Part shown: piece after piece, positions 1 through 7,547 of the stretch
How positions within the stretch are numbered: position 1 is the first letter of the stretch
Layout of the letters: every line of letters starts with the position of its first letter
Origin: DATILI01 sp035476635
Lineage (GTDB): Bacteria > Pseudomonadota > Gammaproteobacteria > Burkholderiales > Burkholderiaceae_C
Assembly: GCA_035476635.1 (NCBI GenBank)
Contig: DATILI010000026.1
Coordinates: forward strand, 1-41,064
Reading direction: 5' to 3'
Length of the DNA stretch: 41,064 bases
Notes under the pieces: generated by a model
Database searches by the model: none
What the model was told of the DNA's origin: nothing
What the model saw: only the letters and a program-made list of their open reading frames with translations
Made by a program: the position numbers and the translations under genes

Positions 1-324
1 TTGCGTGATCGAGTCTGCGCGCTTGTCGGTGTTATTCAACAGCGCGTTGTCCGTCATGGTTTCCGTGACGGAAACACGCGGCTCGATGAAGAGCGCCCGG
101 CGCCCGGTAGCCTTCGGTGCCGCCACGGCCGCCGCCGAAGTGTCCTGCGCTGGCGCTGCCGTCGGCTGCGTTACTTGCGCATGCGCGCCACTGAAGATGC
201 CTGCCGCCAGCAGGCCCGCAAGTGCGGGTGCAAGTGGGAATGCGGGTGCGAACGCGAATGCGGTGCCGAATCGGCTGGGGACTGGTTGGAAAATCCGGTT
301 GCTCGGCATCATTCGTTCCGACAT
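1..324 (-). CDS. PEP-CTERM-system outer-membrane protein, N-terminal part (runs off the window)
   Basis: The frame begins at ATG 322-324, 3 nt after the stop of the tyrosine autokinase, and is still open at base 1, so only 108 codons are visible. It has an Ala/Pro-rich signal peptide ending near SGAHAQ (about residue 50), then a low-complexity Ala/Thr/Pro stretch. The mature start contains FIEPRVSVTETMTDN followed by NNTDKRADSIT. This matches my memory of the opening of the TIGR03016-type outer-membrane beta-barrel proteins encoded in XrtA exopolysaccharide loci. In that family the protein is thought to serve as an outer-membrane part of polysaccharide export; this role is inferred from the family. 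It is translated with the upstream kinase, chain-length and export genes. The family call is fairly safe, and the rest of the gene lies outside the window. Confidence 0.75.
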   Translation of the reverse strand, partial: MSERMMPSNRIFQPVPSRFGTAFAFAPAFPLAPALAGLLAAGIFSGAHAQVTQPTAAPAQDTSAAAVAAPKATGRRALFIEPRVSVTETMTDNALLNNTDKRADSITQ

Positions 325-327
325 GGC

Positions 328-1269
328 TCAGGCGGCGTTCTGACCGTAGCCATAGCCATAGCCGTAACCATAGCCGTACGAGCCCTTTGCGTTCCCGGTA
401 GCCTGGTTCAGCACCATCAGCTTCACGGGGCAGGCCTCGATTGTCGACAGCGCATGCTGCACTTCGGATTGCAGGGTCTTGTCCGCCTGCACCACCATCA
501 CGATCTGGCCCATATGGGTTGCCAGCACGCGCGACTCGGTGGTGAGCAACAGCGGCGGTGAATCGAAAATGATGATGCGGTCGGAGTAGCGGCTGGCCAT
601 GTCGTCCAGCAACTTGGCCATGGCATCGCTGGCCAGCAACTCCGTGGCGCGCGCATGTTGCGTGCCGCTGGGCAGGATGGTCAGCTTGTCGATATTGGTC
701 TTGAGCAGCACGCTGGACAAGTCGGTCGAATCGCCGACCAGGACATCCAGTAACCCCTGGCTCGCAGGCAAGCCCAGGGCGCGCAGCACCGAAGGGCGCG
801 CCACATCGGCATCCACCAGCATGACCGTGTTGTCCAGCTCGGTGGCAATGCTCATCGCCAGGTTGATCGCGGTAAAGCTCTTGCCCTCGCCGGACACCGC
901 GCTGGTCACCATGATCAGGTTGCCATTGGCGATGGTCGAGGCACCCCGGCCCATGGCATTGCTGATCAGCGGCCGCTTGATGACGCGGTATTGGTCTGCG
1001 ATATGCGAGCGTGGCGCGTTGGGGCTGACGATGCCGGCAGCGGCCAGCGCATCCAGGTCGAGTTCCACGCGCCTGGACGCCGGCGCGGGCGCCTCCGCGG
1101 CCTTGCGTGCGGCAATTTCCACGGCTTGGCGAGTCTCCTCGGAGGGCGCCTTTTCCAGCACGGCGGCCGGTGCCACCGGGGTGGCAGACAACAAGTCGTC
1201 GGGCATGGCCGCCCCCGCCTTGCGCAACTGCTCCAGTCGCTGTGTGGCCTGTTCGATCAAGCTGCTCAT
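328..1269 (-). CDS. XrtA-associated tyrosine autokinase (BY-kinase, CpsD/CapB type)
   Basis: This cytoplasmic P-loop tyrosine kinase pairs with the adjacent chain-length determinant to control polymerisation and export of exopolysaccharide. The 313-residue protein has a Walker A SGEGKS at 126-131, a Walker A' LVDADV at 151-156 and a Walker B-like IIFDSPPLL at about 233-241, the three signatures of bacterial BY-kinases. The tail is a tyrosine cluster: six Tyr alternate with Gly from residue 298 to 308, encoded by a 6-bp repeat at about 344-380. Such tails are the autophosphorylation sites in this family. It lacks membrane segments, so its activator is the neighbouring protein ending 5 nt upstream. 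A cognate low-molecular-weight phosphatase is encoded at 11944-12435. N-terminal residues 1-90 are a low-complexity linker typical of the PEP-CTERM form. Confidence 0.9.
   Translation of the reverse strand: MSSLIEQATQRLEQLRKAGAAMPDDLLSATPVAPAAVLEKAPSEETRQAVEIAARKAAEAPAPASRRVELDLDALAAAGIVSPNAPRSHIADQYRVIKRPLISNAMGRGASTIANGNLIMVTSAVSGEGKSFTAINLAMSIATELDNTVMLVDADVARPSVLRALGLPASQGLLDVLVGDSTDLSSVLLKTNIDKLTILPSGTQHARATELLASDAMAKLLDDMASRYSDRIIIFDSPPLLLTTESRVLATHMGQIVMVVQADKTLQSEVQHALSTIEACPVKLMVLNQATGNAKGSYGYGYGYGYGYGQNAA
344..380 (-). repeat. Short tandem hexamer repeat encoding the (Gly-Tyr)n tail
   Basis: On the plus strand the unit is approximately ccatag/ccgtag, repeated about six times with one-base variation. 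On the minus strand it encodes alternating Gly and Tyr at the end of the tyrosine kinase. All units are a multiple of 3, so gain or loss of a unit would change the number of tyrosines without shifting the frame. Confidence 0.8.
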
Positions 1270-1274
1270 TCGGC

Positions 1275-2852
1275 TTACCCTACCTGTCTGCTAAGCAGCG
1301 ACAAAACAACCATACCCACCACGAAAAAGCCCACCAACCCGCTGGACGCCAGGGCGAAACGCCGCATGTCGTTGCGCCTCTTGCGCCTGGCTGTCTCGCT
1401 CAACACCAGGGTGACGACGCCCAGCAAGGGCAGGTCGACCACATGGCGCAGCGAGCGCGAATCATGAAACACCGGCCGCAACTGGCTGGCCGCGAAGGTG
1501 GTGAAAGCGCCACCGGCCAAGGCAATCAGCAATACCAGCGGCAACAGCAGCAAGCGGTTCGGCGCCACCGGCGTTGTCGATGACCGGGGCGGGTCGATCA
1601 GGCGGAAGTCCGCGACACCGGTCGCCGACTCCATGTCGCCGGACAACGAGGCCGATTCGCGCCGGGCCACGAGATCTTCGTAATTCTTCTTGTGAATGGC
1701 GTAGTCGCGATTCAGCTGGGTGTACTCCGCCTCGGTCTGCGGCGCCGTCTTCATCAGTTCACGGCCGCGGTTGTAGCGTGTGGTGTACTCGCCCACGCGG
1801 GCACGCAAAGCCGCCACTTGCACCTCGGCGGTGGCCAGCATGCGATTGAGTTCCTGGTAGGCCAGGCTGTTGTTGTTCACCATGCTCGCCGGGTTGGCCA
1901 TCGCGGCTTTGCGCAACTCTGCGACTTCCTTGCGTTTCTGGTCTTCCAGCTCCTTGACAAGGCGGCGCGCGCCGAGAACGTCAGGGTGCTGATCGGTAAA
2001 CCGCTGCAGCAAGCCATCGAGGTTGCGCTTTTGCGCTTCGATGCGCGAATCGATCTCGGGCGTCGCAATCGTGGTGGCCGATTCCTGCAGCAGGCTGCGC
2101 GTGGAAAGGCTGGCCGTTTGCGTCTTCTCGGCATCGAGCTGGCGCTTGGCCGCATCGCGCGCATTTTCAGCCTCGCGCAATTCCAGCCGCGCACGCTCCA
2201 GTTGGCCGCTCAGGTCCGCCAGGCGCGACACACCATCCTTGCCATCGCCGGTTTGCAGTTCGATGTTGCGCAGCTTGAATTCCTTCAGTCGCGTCTCGGC
2301 TTCCTCGAGCTTGGCCTCGTAAGTCTTGATCTGGTCGTTCAGGAAGCGCTTGGCGGTATCGGAATCCTTGCGCGAATCACCAAGACTGGCCTCCACGAAG
2401 ATCGATACCAGTGACTGGATGACGCGCTTGGCCTTTTCCGGATCCTGATCGCGAAATGAAAGCGAGTAGAGGTTGTCGCGGGCCGTGCTCTTGATCTCCA
2501 GCGTCTTGGTCAGCCGCTCGATCAACGCTTCCTTGGAAGCCTTGGAATCGCTGTTCAGATCGAGATCGGCCATGCGGATGACCTTTTCCACGTTGGGCCG
2601 GCTGATCAGCGTGCGGCTCAGCATCACCACCTGCTGCTCGACATTGGGCTGCACCGCCAGGCCGGACATCAAGGGCTTGAGGATCGACTGCGTATCGACA
2701 TAGATCCGCGCCGTGGCCTCATACCGGTCGGGCATGCGAAACAGCACGGCGGCACCCACAATGGCCACCGCCCAGGCGACCATCAAGCCAAGCCAGCGGT
2801 GCTTCCACATGCCTTTCGCAATGGCGGAAAGTTGGCCGATCAGCTCATCCAT
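1275..2852 (-). CDS. XrtA-system polysaccharide chain-length determinant (Wzz/PCP family)
   Basis: This inner-membrane protein sets the length of the exopolysaccharide and serves as membrane partner of the tyrosine kinase encoded just downstream (5-nt gap). The 525-residue protein has a first membrane segment at about 17-37, followed by the Wzz-like block YEATARIYVDTQSILKPL. A long periplasmic region at about 160-400 is rich in heptads and charged residues and should form coiled coil. Near the end of the periplasmic part is a Pro-rich IDPPRSSTTPVAPNR, the proline motif of the family, leading into a second membrane segment (about 430-455) and then a third (about 500-520). The extra C-terminal membrane segment fits the TIGR03007 type found in PEP-CTERM loci. 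The kinase domain is a separate polypeptide here, unlike E. coli Wzc. Confidence 0.9.
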   Translation of the reverse strand: MDELIGQLSAIAKGMWKHRWLGLMVAWAVAIVGAAVLFRMPDRYEATARIYVDTQSILKPLMSGLAVQPNVEQQVVMLSRTLISRPNVEKVIRMADLDLNSDSKASKEALIERLTKTLEIKSTARDNLYSLSFRDQDPEKAKRVIQSLVSIFVEASLGDSRKDSDTAKRFLNDQIKTYEAKLEEAETRLKEFKLRNIELQTGDGKDGVSRLADLSGQLERARLELREAENARDAAKRQLDAEKTQTASLSTRSLLQESATTIATPEIDSRIEAQKRNLDGLLQRFTDQHPDVLGARRLVKELEDQKRKEVAELRKAAMANPASMVNNNSLAYQELNRMLATAEVQVAALRARVGEYTTRYNRGRELMKTAPQTEAEYTQLNRDYAIHKKNYEDLVARRESASLSGDMESATGVADFRLIDPPRSSTTPVAPNRLLLLPLVLLIALAGGAFTTFAASQLRPVFHDSRSLRHVVDLPLLGVVTLVLSETARRKRRNDMRRFALASSGLVGFFVVGMVVLSLLSRQVG

Positions 2853-2939
2853 CTTGTAGCGTCTCTGTTGTCAAAAGCAAATATCCCGGCCTGCATCACC
2901 TTGATGCGAGCTGCCGGGCACACAAAACGAAGCGGCGCT

Positions 2940-3572
2940 TTAGAACCAGCCTTGCGGGATGATGAGGATGTCACCAGGCTTCATCTCCACATTGCCCGAG
3001 ATGTCGCCGCGCTTGATGAGGTCCTTCAGGCGCACGGAATATTGCTTGCCGCCCTCGGACGCACGCAGAATGGAGGCACCATTCCCGTCGGCAAAGTCGG
3101 TCAACCCGCCCACAGCAATCATCACGTCGAGCAAAGTCATCTTCTGCTTGTATGGCAGTGCTTGGGGCTTGGCCGCCTCGCCCACCACGCGAATCTGCTC
3201 ACTGTAGGGACCGACGAAGGCGGTGACGATCACGGTGACAACCGGATCGCGTACGAACTTGGCCAGCGACTTCTCGATGTCGCGTGCAATTTCGGTGGAG
3301 TTCTTGCCTTGCACCACCAGTTCATCGACCAGCGGCGTGGCCATCTTGCCGTCCGGCCGCACCGGCACAGACAAGGACAATTCAGGATTGCGCCACACGA
3401 TGATATTCAGCGTGTCGCCCGGGCCGACGATGTAGTTGTAGTCAGCGGCGGCCGCGGCCGTGGGGGCCGGCGGATACTTCGAAGAGCCGGCGCATGCGGC
3501 CAGAATTGCGATGAAAAAGCCGAGCCCAGCCCAACGGGCAGCCAGCCGGAAAAAGACAGAACTGACTCTCAA
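2940..3572 (-). CDS. XrtA-system polysaccharide export lipoprotein (Wza/EpsE-like)
   Basis: This periplasmic or outer-membrane export component has a polysaccharide export domain (DYNYIVGPGDTLNIIVWRNPELS) followed by SLBB-type beta-grasp segments (VRVVGEAAKPQ, LLDVMIAVGGLTDFA). I chose the TTG start at 3570-3572. It has AAGGGG 7 nt upstream, gives a compact lipoprotein signal (FFIAILAAC, lipidated Cys about residue 26) and a normal family length of 210 residues. A frame extends upstream to an ATG at 3674, but a good promoter (3620-3649) lies inside that extension, so the longer form is unlikely. It is the first gene of the minus-strand operon leading to the chain-length determinant, kinase and outer-membrane protein, with 87 bp to the next gene. 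Confidence 0.85.
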   Translation of the reverse strand: MRVSSVFFRLAARWAGLGFFIAILAACAGSSKYPPAPTAAAAADYNYIVGPGDTLNIIVWRNPELSLSVPVRPDGKMATPLVDELVVQGKNSTEIARDIEKSLAKFVRDPVVTVIVTAFVGPYSEQIRVVGEAAKPQALPYKQKMTLLDVMIAVGGLTDFADGNGASILRASEGGKQYSVRLKDLIKRGDISGNVEMKPGDILIIPQGWF

Positions 3573-3619
3573 AGCAAATCCCCTTAATGAGCTGGCAAAG
3601 ACAGCTACTTTGCCGGGGA

Positions 3620-3649
3620 ATATAACGCATTTCCCTCTTTTGACGCCAA
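3620..3649 (-). promoter_or_regulatory. Candidate sigma-70 promoter of the exopolysaccharide operon
   Basis: On the minus strand TTGGCG (-35) and TTATAT (-10) are separated by 18 nt. This would start transcription near 3613, about 40 nt before the TTG start of the export lipoprotein. It is a visual match only, but it agrees with the ribosome site in arguing against the longer upstream start. Confidence 0.5.
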
Positions 3650-3757
3650 AAAAACACCGGGCCGTTGGCGCCATCCGACACCCTCGCGCAACACAGATGG
3701 GCCGCCATGGCCCCGACAGGCACGCGTCCTAGAATGCTCCGGCAGCAGGAGCAGGTC

Positions 3758-5353
3758 ATGGAAATAGAGGCGGCAATTCGCGAATGGCAAGCGCTCCTGG
3801 GCGCTGGCCAGGTGATGTTGGGTGATGCGGTGCAACACGCTTACGGCAACGACGCCAGCGGCAACGAGAGAAGAATCCCCGCCGCCTTGCGCGTCACCGA
3901 CAGCGCCACGGTGCCCGAGCTGATGCGCATCGCCACCCGCCATCGCGTGCCGGTCTATCCGATCAGCACCGGGCGCAACTGGGGCTACGGAACCTCCCTT
4001 CCGGCGCAGGACGATTGCGTGATCATCGACCTGTCCGGCCTCAACAAGATCCTGTACTTTGACGCCGAACTGGGCGCCATCACGCTCGAGCCAGGCGTGA
4101 CGCAAGGCATGCTCGCCGACTTCCTGGACCAGGGAAACCACGCTTTTCTCGTCCCCGTGACCGGCGCCGGCCCCACTTGCAGCCTGCTGGGCAACGCCTT
4201 GGAGCGTGGCTACGGCGTCACACCGCAAACCGACCATTTCGGCGCCGTGACCGACCTGGAGGCGGTGCTGGCCGACGGCAGTACCTATAAGACAGCCCTG
4301 CGCGAGGCCGGCGGCGAAGACCTGGCCCGGCTCTTCAAATGGGGGATCGGCGCCTACTCCACCGGCCTTTTCACCCAAAGCGGGTTTGGCGTGGTGACGC
4401 GCATGACCATCGTCCTGGCGCGCCGCCCCGAATGCGTGAAGGTCTGCCTCTTCAGCCTGAAGGACGACGCCCTGCTGGAGCCCGCGGTCGAACGCATCCG
4501 CAGCATCCTCGGGCGGCTGCCGGGCACCGTGGGCGCCATCAACCTGATGAACCAACACCGGGTGCTGGCCATGTCCGCGCCCTATCCGCACGCCCAGCTC
4601 AGCCCGGCTGGCGTGATTCCCGCCTCGGTCATCCAGTCGCTCGGGCGCCAGTACCAGATCTTGCCGTGGACCGGCTTCGGTACGCTCTACGGCACCCGCC
4701 GCATGGTGGCGGCCGCGCAAAAGGAAATCAGGAGTCTGCTGGCAGGCGTTGCCAGCCGCCTGCTCTTCGTCACCCCAAATAGTGCACGCACCCTGGCCAA
4801 AGCCGCGGGCTGGATACCCGGCGCCGGCGGCAAACGACTGGCCAGCACCGCTGCCACGCTGGCCAAATCACTGGAACTGGTAGCCGGCCGCCCCAACGAA
4901 ACGGCGCTGCCGCTGGCCTACTGGCGCAACCCCAACCCGCCCAAGGGCCCCTTGCGCGACCCTTCGCGCGACGGCTGCGGTCTGATCTGGTACGCCCCGC
5001 TTGTACCCATGCGGCCGGCCGGCGTGCGTGCCTACGTGAACATGGTCAAGGAAATCACCCCCAAGCATCGCCTGGAACCGCTGATCACCTTCACCTCGAT
5101 CAGTGACAAATTATTCGACAGTACCGTTCCGCTGGTATTCGAGCGGCATCTGCCGGAGGCCGTGGCCAGCGCCGCCAGCTGCTACCGCGAGTTGCTGGAA
5201 AGTGGCCGCGCCAACGGCTGGCTGCCGTATCGCGTGGGCATCAGCACCATGGAAACCCTGGGCAAACTGCAACCCGACTCGCACGCCTTCCATGCCCGGC
5301 TGCGCAAGGACCTGGATCCCCACAACATCCTGGCACCGGGTCGCTACCGCTGA
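3758..5353 (+). CDS. FAD-binding oxidoreductase of the vanillyl-alcohol oxidase / 4-cresol dehydrogenase family
   Basis: The protein is probably a flavin-dependent oxidase or dehydrogenase acting on a phenolic or similar alcohol; the substrate cannot be told from sequence. The start at ATG 3758 has AGGAG 6 nt upstream and gives 531 residues, the usual size of the family. The FAD-binding domain shows YPISTGRNWGYGTS (about residues 68-80), the pyrophosphate-binding loop of VAO-type enzymes, and GYGVTPQTDHFGAVTDLE, resembling the conserved Asp-His region of 4-cresol dehydrogenase and eugenol hydroxylase. The C-terminus ends LDPHNILAPGRY, a family hallmark. There is no signal peptide and no adjacent cytochrome subunit, so it may use oxygen or another acceptor. 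It sits alone between the export operon and the PEP-CTERM genes, divergent from the former. Confidence 0.8.
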   Translation: MEIEAAIREWQALLGAGQVMLGDAVQHAYGNDASGNERRIPAALRVTDSATVPELMRIATRHRVPVYPISTGRNWGYGTSLPAQDDCVIIDLSGLNKILYFDAELGAITLEPGVTQGMLADFLDQGNHAFLVPVTGAGPTCSLLGNALERGYGVTPQTDHFGAVTDLEAVLADGSTYKTALREAGGEDLARLFKWGIGAYSTGLFTQSGFGVVTRMTIVLARRPECVKVCLFSLKDDALLEPAVERIRSILGRLPGTVGAINLMNQHRVLAMSAPYPHAQLSPAGVIPASVIQSLGRQYQILPWTGFGTLYGTRRMVAAAQKEIRSLLAGVASRLLFVTPNSARTLAKAAGWIPGAGGKRLASTAATLAKSLELVAGRPNETALPLAYWRNPNPPKGPLRDPSRDGCGLIWYAPLVPMRPAGVRAYVNMVKEITPKHRLEPLITFTSISDKLFDSTVPLVFERHLPEAVASAASCYRELLESGRANGWLPYRVGISTMETLGKLQPDSHAFHARLRKDLDPHNILAPGRYR

Positions 5354-5371
5354 AAATGTATTAGAAGCCGT

Positions 5372-5394
5372 AAAAAGTGTCGCAAAAAGTGTCG
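5372..5394 (+). promoter_or_regulatory. Two direct copies of AAAAAGTGTCG upstream of the first PEP-CTERM gene (candidate activator site)
   Basis: The 11-mer occurs at 5372-5382 and again at 5384-5394. The downstream copy ends 64 nt before the TGGCAC of the sigma-54 promoter. A matching AAAAGTGTCG stands at the same distance before the second PEP-CTERM promoter. Position and repetition fit an enhancer site for a sigma-54 activator. PrsR, the response regulator of XrtA systems, is the obvious candidate by family knowledge, but no prsR gene is in the window. Confidence 0.6.
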
Positions 5395-5458
5395 AACTTG
5401 CTTACATAACTACCCCATCAAGAGTGCGTTTTCCTTAAAAATCAACGACTTAGAAAGA

Positions 5459-5473
5459 TGGCACGCTCCCTGC
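5459..5473 (+). promoter_or_regulatory. Sigma-54 (-24/-12) promoter of PEP-CTERM gene 1
   Basis: TGGCAC-GCTCC-CTGC has the invariant GG at 5460-5461 and GC at 5472-5473 with exactly 10 nt between them, the RpoN spacing. Transcription would begin near 5485, about 36 nt before the ATG at 5521. The surrounding bases (AAATCAA..G.CTTAG before the -24 box) are also shared with the second promoter. Confidence 0.85.
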
Positions 5474-5520
5474 GTTAAGGTACTCGTTAGATTTTTTCAT
5501 CAACAAGGGACGGGTTGACC

Positions 5521-6354
5521 ATGAAGATGCTTTTGAATTCAGTTGCAGTCGCCGGGGCGCTTTTGGGTGCATCCGCAGCGGGTGCCGGCACCCTCGTAAC
5601 AGACTGGGGCTACAACGTCAGCACCGCATGGACGGCTGCCACGTTTAGCGCCGGCACCGGGACGACATCCCAGAACGCCAGCGAAATCATCTGGGGCGGC
5701 GGTGGTGCATATAACAATGCCAATCTGACCCCGGCGGCGGCAAGCAGCGCCCTGGTGATCAGCAATACGCCGGCTATTGGCGTTGTGGCAACCAACACGT
5801 TCCCTGGCCCGCCCCCCGCATATGGCTTGGCAACTGTTGTCACGCACTACAACAACACACTGGATGGTTCGCGTGCGTTCTTGTCGACCGCCACGTTTCA
5901 AGCCACCTTGGCGCTGAATCCACTGAATCCGGCCGCGCCTGGCTTTGTTCTTCCGTCCTTGGGCTTTACGATCAAGTTCAAGGAAACGCCCAACATCCAA
6001 GGTGGCTGCCTGCCTGGGTCTGTGAGCACTTGTGACGACATTTTCGTGCTGGATGCTGGCGAGTTGACACAAGGTTTTGACTACGACGGGTTCCACTATT
6101 CCGTGAACATCTTCGACGTCAACCCAACGACGCTGCAACCTCCGGGCAGCTTTCATACGCTTACCCCGCAGGAGTGCGCTGCAGCAGGTGCCGCAGCAGG
6201 TTGCCTGGGCTTCACCACCCAGGAAAAGACATTCACGCCGGCGCAGTTCGCGTTCTTCATCAACGCCAGGGAACTCCCTGAGCCGAGCAGCCTGGCCTTG
6301 CTCGCGGTTGCACTGGTTGGCTTGAGCGCAGTGGCGCGCCGCCGCTCGGTCTGA
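5521..6354 (+). CDS. THxN-type PEP-CTERM protein, paralogue 1
   Basis: This is a secreted, probably exosortase-processed surface or matrix protein of 277 residues. The start is ATG 5521 after AAGGGACGGG; an in-frame TTG two codons upstream is less likely. A signal peptide runs to about residue 23 (GASAAGA). The body contains THYNNTLDGS, the Thr-His-x-Asn signature, and four cysteines that the paralogue at 6619 also has (GGC...STCDDIF, and ECAAAG..AGC). The C-terminus has the sorting signal: Pro-Glu-Pro at 253-255, a hydrophobic helix, and RRRSV. By family knowledge XrtA cleaves near the PEP motif, and such proteins are made together with exopolysaccharide. It is preceded by a sigma-54 promoter and followed by a rho-independent terminator, so it is a single-gene unit. 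Confidence 0.9.
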   Translation: MKMLLNSVAVAGALLGASAAGAGTLVTDWGYNVSTAWTAATFSAGTGTTSQNASEIIWGGGGAYNNANLTPAAASSALVISNTPAIGVVATNTFPGPPPAYGLATVVTHYNNTLDGSRAFLSTATFQATLALNPLNPAAPGFVLPSLGFTIKFKETPNIQGGCLPGSVSTCDDIFVLDAGELTQGFDYDGFHYSVNIFDVNPTTLQPPGSFHTLTPQECAAAGAAAGCLGFTTQEKTFTPAQFAFFINARELPEPSSLALLAVALVGLSAVARRRSV

Positions 6355-6397
6355 ATCCGGGTCAATCGATTCTGTCGGGGGAACGAATCCCCCACTC

Positions 6398-6431
6398 AAA
6401 AACTGCTTGCCGGTGGTAAGCAGTTTTTTTT
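6398..6431 (+). terminator. Rho-independent terminator after PEP-CTERM gene 1
   Basis: An inverted repeat AAAACTGCTT / AAGCAGTTTT encloses a GC-rich loop and is followed by a run of T's at 6424-6430. It lies about 45 nt after the stop codon. Confidence 0.85.
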
Positions 6432-6479
6432 AGAGGCAGCCGGTTTGCTTTTGTGGAGCCAGTTTCAGCCTATCGCGTG

Positions 6480-6489
6480 AAAAGTGTCG
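6480..6489 (+). promoter_or_regulatory. AAAAGTGTCG element upstream of the second PEP-CTERM gene
   Basis: This is a single good copy of the motif found twice before the first PEP-CTERM gene. It ends 64 nt before the -24 element TGGCAC, the same spacing as the proximal copy at 5384-5394. It is a candidate binding site for the sigma-54 activator. Confidence 0.6.
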
Positions 6490-6553
6490 CGTTTATTTAC
6501 AGCGCCTTTTCGCCGAAAATACATCTTTCATAGAAATCAATGGCTTAGCACAT

Positions 6554-6568
6554 TGGCACGCTCTCTGC
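6554..6568 (+). promoter_or_regulatory. Sigma-54 (-24/-12) promoter of PEP-CTERM gene 2
   Basis: TGGCAC-GCTCT-CTGC has GG at 6555-6556 and GC at 6567-6568 with 10 nt between. It differs from the first PEP-CTERM promoter by one base over the 15 nt. The predicted start is near 6580, about 39 nt before the ATG. Confidence 0.85.
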
Positions 6569-6618
6569 TTGAACGCTTCTGCCGAAGTTTTTCTAGCAAT
6601 CTTTTAGGAGAGCTAACC

Positions 6619-7425
6619 ATGAAGAAGCTTTTGAATGCAGTCGCACTGGCCGGAGCGCTCTTGGGTGCCTCCACTGCTGGCGCAGCAACCCTCATTACGG
6701 ATTGGACTTACAACGTCGCCACTGACTGGATCACGGCCAATACCGTGTTCTCTGGGGGTGGTGGTGCGCAAACCAATACGACCTCCCTCATCAGTTGGGG
6801 CGCCGCAGCGGGAAGCCACCTGGTGTTTACGGGAGACCCGACTCTTGACCGCAGCGCGTTGGCGATTACCAACTCTCCAACGGCTGGTTCGATTCAAACC
6901 AATGGCGCCTCTGAAGCCGGCGCAACCGTTACGCACTTCAACCACACGATCGACGGCAGTTTTGCCGCGCTGAGAAGCACGAGCCTGACGACTTCGCTGT
7001 TGCTCACCTCGGCGATTCCAATTTTTGGCATCCCGATTGCCCCGCCGCCACTGAACTTCGATGTCAATTTCATCGAAACGCCGAATATCTCCGGCTCCTG
7101 TGCGCCGCCATCCGCAAGCGTCTGCGACGATATCTTCGTGATTGCGCTGCCTGACCTGACCCAAGGGTTCGATCTGCTCGGCTATCACTACACCGTCAAC
7201 ATCTTTGACACTGGCGGATTCCTGCATTTCCTCAGCGACGCGCAGTGCGCTGCAGCTGGCGTGGCAAATGGATGCTACGGCCTGCAAACGATTGAAAATG
7301 CACAGACACCGATCAACTTCGAGTTCAATATCACGGCCACCCTGATTCCTGAGCCAGAGAGCCTTGCATTGTTTGCCGCCGCCCTGTTTGCACTGGGCGC
7401 CGTGATGCGTCGCAAGACCCTCTGA
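6619..7425 (+). CDS. THxN-type PEP-CTERM protein, paralogue 2
   Basis: This 268-residue secreted protein is homologous along its length to the protein encoded at 5521. ATG 6619 is preceded by AGGAG with 8 nt spacing. An open frame reaches back to 6484, but that stretch contains the sigma-54 promoter, so the shorter start is right. The signal peptide is nearly identical to its neighbour's (ALAGALLGAS). THFNHTIDGS carries the THxN signature, and the same four cysteines are present. The C-terminal anchor is PEPESLALF with PEP at 244-246, a hydrophobic segment and MRRKTL. The two genes look like a tandem duplication that kept its promoter architecture. Expected fate is exosortase processing and surface or matrix localisation. 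Confidence 0.9.
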   Translation: MKKLLNAVALAGALLGASTAGAATLITDWTYNVATDWITANTVFSGGGGAQTNTTSLISWGAAAGSHLVFTGDPTLDRSALAITNSPTAGSIQTNGASEAGATVTHFNHTIDGSFAALRSTSLTTSLLLTSAIPIFGIPIAPPPLNFDVNFIETPNISGSCAPPSASVCDDIFVIALPDLTQGFDLLGYHYTVNIFDTGGFLHFLSDAQCAAAGVANGCYGLQTIENAQTPINFEFNITATLIPEPESLALFAAALFALGAVMRRKTL

Positions 7426-7454
7426 TACGCAAGCTGTTTACTCAGGTCTTTCTC

Positions 7455-7488
7455 AAAAACCGGCCACGGATCGTGGCCGGTTTTTTTT
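7455..7488 (+). terminator. Rho-independent terminator after PEP-CTERM gene 2
   Basis: AAAACCGGCCACG and CGTGGCCGGTTTT form a perfect 13-bp stem with a 3-nt loop, followed by a T tract. This separates the PEP-CTERM gene from the Mur ligase fusion gene. Confidence 0.95.
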
Positions 7489-7547
7489 GCTGACGTGCAT
7501 CCACTCCTGATAAAAGGAGCATAGTTCGCAAGCCAAACCACTCGCAC

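Noticed and set aside
344..380. Hexamer repeats as a CRISPR or regulatory array
   Set aside because: The units are 6 bp, in frame, and encode the Gly-Tyr tail; there are no spacers.
3573..3674. Longer start (ATG 3674) for the export lipoprotein
   Set aside because: A promoter lies inside this stretch, there is no ribosome site at 3674, and the lipoprotein signal would be preceded by 34 unrelated residues.
3605..4720. Minus-strand frame of 371 codons opposite the flavoprotein
   Set aside because: Antisense to a VAO-family protein with clear motifs; the translation has no recognisable domain.
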